Source: Chloroflexota bacterium (lineage in GTDB: Bacteria; Chloroflexota; Ktedonobacteria; Ktedonobacterales; Ktedonobacteraceae). Taken from it: DNA of 7,958 nucleotides. Below the pieces are notes generated by a model. It saw nothing but the letters and a program-made list of their open reading frames with translations. It did no database searches and was not told where the DNA came from. The stretch covers positions 1 through 7,958 of the forward strand of contig VBJK01000239.1 in the NCBI GenBank assembly GCA_005879655.1. Direction: 5' to 3'. The translations under genes were made by a program, and so were the position numbers. The number at the start of each line of letters is the position of its first letter. The stretch's first letter is position 1. Positions 1-7,800 of the stretch are shown one piece after another.

Positions 1-3000
1 AGAAGTTGTTTCTGGTCTTGGTTTTCATGAAGGAACAGGTGGCCTCCGGGTAACATGTGAAACTTGAATGGACCCTGTGTTAATTCCTGCCATGCACGCA
101 TTTCAGATGCAGTGACTTTATCGTCCATTGTGCCATGTATTGCTGTGATAGGTACATCAAAGAGCACTGTATCTCCCCTCTCGTAATCTCTGATCATGCG
201 CAACTCTGCCAGTCCGGTCGGTAAGAAAAGTTGGAGCAATTGCGGGCTTGCGTCCGGTGCTGATTGCAATTCTGGACTTGTGCTCACTATTGCATTAGTC
301 ACAGCAAGCATTTCTTCCATTTTTTCCGGTACGCTTGGGGAAAGACTCTCCGGGTCAGGAATATCATCGTATCCTCTCTCTTTCAACTTTTCTCTGACTA
401 ACGACACAATCGGGTTAGGCAGAATCGTTGGCGACGAATAGGCACCAACGAAGAGATGCCTTGGCTTATTGTCTATCTCGCTCCAAAGCTTATAGGCCAG
501 CCGATAGGCCAGAAATGCACCCGCACTATGCCCGTAAAAGGCATACGGACAATCAAGCTCTGGAAGCAGTACTTGCTTCAATATCTCGGTCGCTCTCTCG
601 ATATTAGTAAAGGCCTTTTCTTTCACGCGGTTTTCTTTTCCGGGAAGCTGAACAGGACAGACTTCTATCTCATCCGGGAGCCTTGCTTGCCACCCGCGAT
701 ACAATGAAGCTCCGCCACTATAGCCGTATGGGAAGCAAAATAGTTTGACTCTCGCTTGTGCATTTGACTTGCGGTGCAGAATCCATGCGCGAATGTCCGT
801 CTGATAGGCGGGTATAGGAGTCGCCCTGATCTTACGTTCCGTTTGAGATGGTTTGATCGCAAGAAGCGGAATGATCGACTCTGTTAATTCACGGATGCCC
901 GGTCCGACAATCAAGAGCTCTATTGGTAGGCAGATACCTAGCTCTTCTTCGAGGCGACGCTTAGCCTCCATACCCACGATTGAATCCATGCCCATATCCA
1001 GCAGGGCTTCATCTAGCCGCAAATCGTTTACTTCTACGCTCAGAATTGTGGCAAATACCTGTTGTAAGTAATCATTCAGACAATCTTGCCACTGATCCTG
1101 ACTTGAATCCCTTAATATGCGTATGATTTGCGAGTCGCTTTTTTGCTCTTTTGTATTTTCAGACGCTTGCAAATAGCTCCTCAAAGCGTCCTCTCGCTCC
1201 TTGTTCAGCCCCTTCATGACACCACTGCCAATCTGCGCTATCATCGTGCCATTCTCATCAAACAGACGGAAGCTCCCTTTCAGTTGGCTACCTGTTTGTG
1301 GACCATCTTGCAGCACCACGTGACACCAGAATGCCTGATCCACAGGCTGGTTCTCGCAGATAAAGTCCTCCCATTTTGTCACCATATATCTCATATTCTT
1401 CTTCGTGCTTCTGGATAAAGGAGCATGAAACAATTGTGCGCAGGCCTCAAACACCCCAGGATGGACTCCCATTGCATATTCCTGGGAAGTTTTCAAGCTG
1501 CGAGGCATTCTCAACCGTGCTAATGCCTCCCCTTCGCGGGACCAAACCTGTTCAATCCATTGGACACTCTCACCTAAAAAGAGGCCTCTTTCTTGAACCT
1601 GCTGATAAAATTCTGCCCCGGAATACTGATCAGTACAGCGACTGATGATCTCTGATCTCACATAGGCATCGACTGATCGACAAAGACCTGTGTTCTCCAG
1701 CAGAATTGTCCCCTGTACATGCTTATACCAGTTCTCATCGCCTTGCTGACTAAAAAAACTGAAATCCAGCTCGTCGCCCTTTTTTGTGTCGAGTGTTAAG
1801 GAGAGCGTTACAGTCCCGCTTTCGGGGAGCATGACTGCGGTGAGAAAATTGATGGTTTGAACACGAAATGCTGTTGTCCGATAGATGCTCTTTACTGCCC
1901 AACGGAGCATTTCTAGAAAGTACCCAACATGCAATACTCCATGCGTGTCTTTCACATCGGGAACGGCATCTAAACTCAGACAATACTCGACCTGTTTGGT
2001 TTTGATGGGAGAGTTGATGATCCTTCCATCAAGGGGGGAAGCCGCTATAGGCGTCAACTTAAGGGCCTGCCCCCGTCCCATGGGGGTACAGGGAGGCTCC
2101 CCTGTCGGGGTTTGGGGAGTCCCCAACAACCTTTTTTCCCCCGCGCCAGCCGGAGGCTGGCGCGAAAGAGGAGAAAAGTGGGGAGACCCCACACCCCCCA
2201 AAGGGGCCTGCTGCCCCTTTGAATCCCGCTGAGAAACCAAGCGACCCGTTGTGGTCTCACACCAAAAATAGTTTCTTTGGAATGGATAGGTTGGCAAAAT
2301 CACTTTCCGTCTGCTGTCACCCTGCTCAAAACCCGACCAATTGATGTCTAATCCCAGGCAATACAGATTAGCTAGAGTATGCATTAAGGTTCTCCACGGA
2401 TCACTCTCCGTAACAGAAGGAAAGTATTGTGCACCAGAATTGGTAAAAAGATCTTCTCGATCGTCTGCATCATCTCTTATACCTGTTTGTAGAAAATGGG
2501 CATATCCAAGCGAACGCAGAGACTCCATCCCTTTGCCCCTGTCCAATTCCCTGCTCAAAACCTGTTCCCAATACCTACTTGATAGTGCCTCTTGCTTTTC
2601 AACAGGTCGGCCAGTGCTCCCGCAGATGATCCGTATCAGCGGAGCATTGAGAGATTTCTTGCTATCTGCTTTTACCGGAACCTCCCAATGTTCTAAAAGA
2701 AAGCTGAGTGCTGTTTCCATCGTCATAATTCCAGCAGCACAGGCAGCAACCAATGCTCCGCTTTGGCTCCCCAGAACTGCGCTGGGTCTGACTTCCCATG
2801 CCTCCCATACCTTCAACACGCTCAAGTGCGAGGCAAACGCAAGAACATCGCCCAGCCATCCGGCAATATTTTCGTCACGTATTCTCTCTCCTGATGCTCT
2901 TTTCTCTAACAAGGAAACATGGGTTAAGCGCTGTAATTGTTCGTCGCAGGAGCGGAAGGTTTGCTGGAAATGTGGCTGTGTTGCAAACAAGGATTGCGCC

Positions 3001-4733
3001 AGTTCTTGCTGGATTTTCCCCCGGATAAGAAAGGCGAGTTTGGGATGCGTGTGATCCCTGCCTTTTCCTTCAACCACGCCTTCACCTTTATTCCCTCGAA
3101 GATATGCAGCGATACTCTTTTTCATTTGTTCTGTGTTTTCAGCAAGAAAAGCTATGCGACGAGAAAATTGAGATCTCCCGCCATTCGCAGTAAAGCATAT
3201 ATCCTCTAGTTTCTCCTCGCTACTCTGGTCAAAGTAATTCCTGTATCTGGCTACGAGTTGAGATAAGGCCTTCTCATCCTTTGCGGAAAGGGCCAGAATA
3301 TGCCAGGGCCGAACGTAAGAAGAAGGCGAAGAGGCCAGCGGGGTCTCTGGCCATTCTGAGACGATGACATGAGCATTGGTGCCACTAAAGCCAAACGCAC
3401 TCACCCCTAACATGCGCTGCGTTCCCGTTGTTTCCCAGGGAACGACTTTTTGGGGAATCGTAGCCGGAATGTTTTCCAGACGAATTTTTGGATTGATGGT
3501 ATGCAAATGCAAGTTTGGTGGAATTTGCTTGTGTTGTAAACATAAGACCGATTTAATGAGACCTGCTATACCTGCCGCAGCTTCCAGATGTCCGATATTA
3601 CTTTTGACTGAACCGATGTAGAGCGGCTTCTCTCTCGTGTGCCCTTTTCCAAATACCTCCGTCAATGCCTGAAATTCGATGGGATCTCCTAAAGCGGTGC
3701 CCGTTCCATGAAGCTCCACATACCCAATATCTGCGGGAGAGACGTTTGCCACTTCGAGTGTTCTCTGGATCAAGGCTTTTTGAGCCTTTCCATTTGGCAC
3801 GGTCAGCCCACTTCCAGGGCCATCTTGATTGACACCCGTTCCCCTGATGACAGCTAAAATGGGATCATTCTCGCGCAGGGCCTCAGAAAGCCTTTTTAAT
3901 ACCACTATTCCACAGCCCTCACCGCGCCCATAGCCGTCACCACTTGCATCAAACGTTTTACACCTGCCATCTGAGGCTAGCGCACGCAAGCTACAGAGAG
4001 GGAGAAATCCACCTGGCCCTAAGACTAAATTGACGCCGCCAGCCAGAGCTAAAGAGGATTCCCCTCTTTGTAAACTTTCACAAGCCAAGTGCACTGCGGT
4101 CAGTGATGACGAGCAGGCTGTATCAAGGGAAATCGATGGACCATGTACACCTAAAATGTAGGAAATTCTTCCAGAGGCAATATTTGACATAGCACCAGTT
4201 AACGAGTAGGGATTTACAGCGGCGTTTTCACGAGGCAAAAAAGTGTATTCGGAACCAATGATCCCGATAAATACACCAGTTTGCGTCCCTTTGAGTTGGC
4301 TGGCAGGGATGCCAGCCCGTTCGAGCGCTTCCCAGCTCACCTCCAAGAGCAATCGTTGTTGAGGGTCCATTTCAACCGCCTCTCGTGGCGATATACCAAA
4401 GAAGCGTGCATCAAAGTCGCCCACATTTGTCTGCAAAAACCCGGCCTCTTTGAGATACATTTTTCCGGCTACGTTTGGGTCTGGATCATAGAAGTCCTCG
4501 ATATCGAATCTGTCCCGAGGAACCTCAATGACGCCATCGCCACCCTCCATTAAAAACCGCCAGAAAGTTTCAGGGTCATGGCATCCTCCTGGGAAACGGC
4601 ATCCCATGCCAATGATGGCAATCGGCTCTCGCTCCCTTTTTTGCTGTTCCATTTCGGCTTTTAACCTTTTTATGATCGATAACGAGCTTCTTAGGAGTGA
4701 TGCGTAATCTTCTTGTCCAATTTCTTTCAACAT
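1..4733 (-). CDS. Terminal type I PKS module, 3'-partial: docking-KS-degenerate AT-DH-like-ACP-TE
   Basis: Chain-terminating PKS protein, 1577 codons visible without a stop; the C-terminus lies just beyond the left edge. ATG at 4731-4733 is preceded by GAGGAG ten bases upstream. Order: charged coiled-coil-like docking segment (1-36); KS (38 to about 457) with Cys207 in DTACSSS, His342 in ELHGTGT and His382 in NIGHLEAAAG; AT remnant (565-751), with GQG changed to GKI, GHSxGE changed to GSQSGA and the HAFH region missing; LPTYPF linker (813-818); in-frame repeat-derived insert (about 838-891); DH-like double-hotdog region (about 899-1175), with His931 in an atypical HGVLHVGYF and HPGVFEACAQ where the catalytic Asp position is Glu1096; ACP (about 1215-1290, Ser1251 in GMDSI); TE (from about 1329) with Ser1403 in GHSAG, Asp1537 in GTMDD and His1565 in GGH. 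There is no KR. It probably accepts the chain from PKS A, extends it once using a trans-acting AT and releases it. The AT and DH losses are inferred from motifs only. Confidence 0.97.
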   Translation of the reverse strand, partial: MLKEIGQEDYASLLRSSLSIIKRLKAEMEQQKREREPIAIIGMGCRFPGGCHDPETFWRFLMEGGDGVIEVPRDRFDIEDFYDPDPNVAGKMYLKEAGFLQTNVGDFDARFFGISPREAVEMDPQQRLLLEVSWEALERAGIPASQLKGTQTGVFIGIIGSEYTFLPRENAAVNPYSLTGAMSNIASGRISYILGVHGPSISLDTACSSSLTAVHLACESLQRGESSLALAGGVNLVLGPGGFLPLCSLRALASDGRCKTFDASGDGYGRGEGCGIVVLKRLSEALRENDPILAVIRGTGVNQDGPGSGLTVPNGKAQKALIQRTLEVANVSPADIGYVELHGTGTALGDPIEFQALTEVFGKGHTREKPLYIGSVKSNIGHLEAAAGIAGLIKSVLCLQHKQIPPNLHLHTINPKIRLENIPATIPQKVVPWETTGTQRMLGVSAFGFSGTNAHVIVSEWPETPLASSPSSYVRPWHILALSAKDEKALSQLVARYRNYFDQSSEEKLEDICFTANGGRSQFSRRIAFLAENTEQMKKSIAAYLRGNKGEGVVEGKGRDHTHPKLAFLIRGKIQQELAQSLFATQPHFQQTFRSCDEQLQRLTHVSLLEKRASGERIRDENIAGWLGDVLAFASHLSVLKVWEAWEVRPSAVLGSQSGALVAACAAGIMTMETALSFLLEHWEVPVKADSKKSLNAPLIRIICGSTGRPVEKQEALSSRYWEQVLSRELDRGKGMESLRSLGYAHFLQTGIRDDADDREDLFTNSGAQYFPSVTESDPWRTLMHTLANLYCLGLDINWSGFEQGDSRRKVILPTYPFQRNYFWCETTTGRLVSQRDSKGQQAPLGGVGSPHFSPLSRQPPAGAGEKRLLGTPQTPTGEPPCTPMGRGQALKLTPIAASPLDGRIINSPIKTKQVEYCLSLDAVPDVKDTHGVLHVGYFLEMLRWAVKSIYRTTAFRVQTINFLTAVMLPESGTVTLSLTLDTKKGDELDFSFFSQQGDENWYKHVQGTILLENTGLCRSVDAYVRSEIISRCTDQYSGAEFYQQVQERGLFLGESVQWIEQVWSREGEALARLRMPRSLKTSQEYAMGVHPGVFEACAQLFHAPLSRSTKKNMRYMVTKWEDFICENQPVDQAFWCHVVLQDGPQTGSQLKGSFRLFDENGTMIAQIGSGVMKGLNKEREDALRSYLQASENTKEQKSDSQIIRILRDSSQDQWQDCLNDYLQQVFATILSVEVNDLRLDEALLDMGMDSIVGMEAKRRLEEELGICLPIELLIVGPGIRELTESIIPLLAIKPSQTERKIRATPIPAYQTDIRAWILHRKSNAQARVKLFCFPYGYSGGASLYRGWQARLPDEIEVCPVQLPGKENRVKEKAFTNIERATEILKQVLLPELDCPYAFYGHSAGAFLAYRLAYKLWSEIDNKPRHLFVGAYSSPTILPNPIVSLVREKLKERGYDDIPDPESLSPSVPEKMEEMLAVTNAIVSTSPELQSAPDASPQLLQLFLPTGLAELRMIRDYERGDTVLFDVPITAIHGTMDDKVTASEMRAWQELTQGPFKFHMLPGGHLFLHENQDQKQL
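2061..2222. repeat. In-frame array of five hairpins within PKS B (AT-remnant to DH-like linker)
   Basis: A GC-rich block lies inside the coding frame of PKS B, after the LPTYPF linker and before the DH-like start (ASPLDGRIINSP). Five successive inverted repeats are visible: CCCCC/GGGGG (2070-2086), TTGGGG/CCCCAA (2112-2126), a perfect ten-base stem CGCGCCAGCC/GGCTGGCGCG with loop GGA (2142-2164), GTGGGG/CCCCAC (2178-2192) and AAAGGGGC/GCCCCTTT (2200-2220). It encodes about 54 residues rich in Pro, Gly, Thr and Gln with no domain character, so it looks like inserted DNA that kept the frame open. Part of it (2100-2124) recurs inverted in the intergenic gap at 4796-4820. Insertion, rather than an ancestral linker, is inference. 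Confidence 0.75.
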
Positions 4734-4743
4734 AATATCAAAT

Positions 4744-4749
4744 CTCCTC
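4744..4749 (-). promoter_or_regulatory. Ribosome binding site of the terminal PKS gene
   Basis: GAGGAG on the minus strand lies ten bases before the ATG at 4731-4733. The protein read from this ATG begins with a charged, helix-prone docking-like segment and reaches the KS motif IAIIG at residue 38, a usual distance. This supports the start choice. A perfect palindrome (4765-4782) lies 15 bases further upstream in the transcript. Confidence 0.8.
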
Positions 4750-4753
4750 AATC

Positions 4754-4875
4754 CTAGTGCAGAACCCCAAAACCTTTTGGGGAATGGGAGCATTTGGGGA
4801 CATCCCAAACCCCGCCAGGGTGGCTTCGCCAAATGCCACCCCCAATCCCTACAACCTCTCGTGCAGAAGCACTAG
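4754..4875. repeat. Intergenic palindromic repeat element between the two PKS genes
   Basis: This block fills most of the 153-base gap between PKS A and PKS B. It is bounded by an inverted pair, CTAGTGC (4754-4760) and GCACTAG (4869-4875). Inside are three hairpins: CCCCAAAA/TTTTGGGG around CC (4765-4782), TTTGGG/CCCAAA with a five-base loop (4793-4809), and GGGTGGC/GCCACCC (4818-4841). A short GTGC/GCAC hairpin sits at the right end (4861-4872). Positions 4796-4820 match the reverse complement of 2100-2124 at 22 of 25 bases, linking this block to the repeat inside PKS B. It has no coding potential that I recognise. No T-run follows any stem on the minus strand, so a terminator is unlikely; a small non-autonomous element or an RNA-structure element between cotranscribed genes fits better. 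No target-site duplication is obvious. Confidence 0.75.
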
Positions 4876-4886
4876 CTTGACTATTT

Positions 4887-7800
4887 CTATTGTGTCGTCC
4901 ATTCATCCCGCAAGGTTCTTAACTCATAAACAACATCTTCCAGCTTCATCGTCTGTACTTCTTCTTGCACATCCTCTGTAGTGAGAATGGCTAGTTCGTC
5001 CACGAGAAACGTTCCTTCCTGTTTTGAAGCATCAGTAGGATTTTGCTTTTCCAACTCAGAGAAAGGAATGCGTTTGACAATGTATTCAGATAAGTCTGAG
5101 ATGTTCGGATAATCAAATACGGCTGTATCAGCAAGATCAATCAGAAAGATTTCTTCAAGCAAAACCCGAAATTGTTCAACCATAACCGATTCCATCCCCA
5201 TATCAAAAAATCCCTGGTGAAGCTCCGGCACATCAGGAGGATTAAAAGCCAGTAATTTGGCCAGTACATCTTGCAGATACCTTTCAATCATTCCCAGGCG
5301 CTCACCTTCGAGGGCCTGACATAGCTGCTCTAGGAACATTGAACTTTCAGGGATCCGCGTAGGGGCAAGCCCTGCCCCTGCCCCTGCGGCTTTAGTTGGT
5401 GGCTCGAACGGTGTTTCTCCAATCCAGTAGCGCTCTTTTGAAAAAGGATATGTTGGCAAAGGCACCTTGGAAGGTCTCTCACTTTGATACAGGCTTTTCC
5501 AGTCGATCTGCCGACCGTGTGCCCAAAGTTTCGCCATTTTTTCCACCGTTCCTGGTGAAGTTCGGATGGTTTCGAGGTCATCGAGCGTTTCTTCCGTTCT
5601 GTGCTTTTTTTCTGCTGTGCTATACCCAATGTAGACTCCGTTTTTCTCACCAGCCGCTACTTGGTTGAGAAAGACCTCCAATTTCTCAATGATCTCCTCG
5701 ACATCTCTCGCCGTAAACGCCAACCTGCACTGCATCGGGTCCCGACCGGCTTGCAACGTATAAGCCACATCTCTCAGCTTTGCCATTTCGCCAGCACCCT
5801 TCAGGCTTTTTTCCATGTACGCTTTCAGGAGTTGGGCAGCATCACGGAGATTCTGCTCTTTTTGAGCCGATAACACGATAATGACAGGTTCTTTATCCAG
5901 TTCCTCCTGAATATCTTTATCTTTTTCCGCTTGATATTCCTCTAGAATGATGTGTACATTCACCCCTCCTGCCCCAAATGAGCTTATCCCGGCACGTCGC
6001 GGGTACATTACCTCTTCACCATTCATATGAACTATAGGCTGCTTCCACTCTTCCAGATTTTGCTGAACAAAAAACGGCGTATTCTCAAAATCAATGTGAG
6101 GATTGAGCTTGCTCGTATGTAACAAAGATGGCACAAGCTTCTTGTGCTTCATCTGAAGCACGACTTTTGTCACCTGAGAAATGCCAGCCGCTGCCTCCAA
6201 ATGGCCAATATTGGACTTGACTGAGCCAATGGCACAGTACTGTTTATCCGAGGTATCTAGCTTCCAGGCATCGCTGAGACCCGTAACTTCAATAGGGTCC
6301 CCTAGCTTGGTTCCGGTACCGTGGGCCTCAACATAACTAATAGTGCGTGGATGGACATGAGCCGTCTCTAGCGCTTTGCGAATGACTTCCGTCTGGGCAA
6401 CCGGATTGGGCACGCTATAGCCAAACGTTTTGCCATCGTTATTGACTGCCGTTCCCTTAATCACGGCATAAATATGATCCCCATCAGCCATCGCGTCTCT
6501 CAGCGGTTTCAATAACACCGCTCCAACGCCTTCTCCCGGAACATATCCATCCCCATCCTGGCCAAACGAGCGGCAACGCCCATCACTTGAGGCGAACTGC
6601 GTCACACAGAGGGAAATATATTTACTTGGATGTAAAGAGAGATTGACCCCTCCCGCAATGGCCATTGCACATTCACCCCGTTTAATGCTCTCACAAGCTA
6701 GGTGAATGGCAAAAAGGGAGGAGGAGCAGGCAGTGTCCAGGGCAACGCTTGGCCCGCTCAGGTTGTAAATATAGGACACACGATTGGCGATGGAATAGGT
6801 TTGGGAATTGATCGGCACAACGTTTCCTTGCTCGTATTCCTTCACAAGATGTAACTGGTAATTATTATAGGTCACACCGGCAAAAACGCCAATATTCGCT
6901 CTGCCATCTCCCGCGCTCTCATCTCTCAACAGGTGCTTTGAATAACCAGCATCTTCAAAACACGCTGTGACGGTTTGTAGAAAAAGCCGTTCCTGCGGGT
7001 CCATAAAACGCGCTTCAAGAGGCGAAATATGAAAGAACGCTGGATCAAATGTGTCGATATCTCGCAAAAAGCCACCCCACTTACAATACATGCCACCCGT
7101 TTTGCCGCCAGTCTCATTATTTGGTTGGTAATACCTATGATAATCCCAGCGTTCTTGTGGAATCTCGATGATGCAATCTTTGCCTGATTCCAGGTTGTTC
7201 CAGAACGTATCGAGATCGGTGGATTGTGGATATTGCCCACTTATGCCAATGATGGCAATATCCTGTTCGAGAGGGTCTGGCGACCGCAAGGATCGAGACG
7301 GGGTAAGCCCGTCTTCTGCACATCTGCGTGGGGAAGATGGGAAAAGATGTGTAGACAAGGGGCTTGCCTCCGACCATGCTTCTACAGCATTTGCGGGTTG
7401 GTTAGCTTGCAGGAAGAGTGTGTGCAGCGTTTCTCCATGTTCTTTAAGAAAGTAGTGTGCCAGATCCTTAATACACTTGTATTGAAAGAACGTTGTGGAA
7501 GGAATTGTCCCAAACACTCCCTCAATCATTGTATGTAAGCGTGCAATGAGAATGGAGTCTAGCCCGTACTCATCAAATCCTGCCTCTCGGTCAAGCTTTT
7601 CTGGGCTGATTTTGAGAACAGTTGACAGGATGTTGACTAAATAAGAGATCGCGAATGCAAGGATTTCGTCAGGCTTGGTAACATCCGCATGGGAACGCTG
7701 GTCGGACAAATGCAAGGGATTCTGAGCCTGAGACGACTGGCTTAGCGCTGGAACGGTCGGAACCTCCCTGCTTCCACTCTCGGAGTGGCGTACGGGTATC

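Noticed and set aside
2070..2220. CRISPR-like or tandem repeat array
   Set aside because: The hairpins have different sequences and irregular spacing, with no repeated unit separated by uniform spacers.
2061..2222. Possible frameshift or pseudogene break in PKS B caused by the GC-rich insert
   Set aside because: Codon by codon, the frame is open through the insert and from 4733 to the left edge. KS, ACP and TE motifs on both sides are in the same frame.
2754..2771. Working AT active site using the neighbouring Ser of GSQSG
   Set aside because: In the ungapped alignment to GHSxG the central nucleophile position is Gln; the two Ser residues sit off-centre, and the HAFH region is missing as well.
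2341..3054. Plus-strand open frame of 237 codons
   Set aside because: It lies antisense to the AT remnant and linker of PKS B, has no recognisable domain, and PKS motifs are clear on the other strand. The other plus-strand frames across the window are rejected for the same reason.
4765..4782. Intrinsic terminator after PKS A
   Set aside because: The stem is perfect, but no run of T follows it on the minus strand; the RBS of PKS B follows instead.
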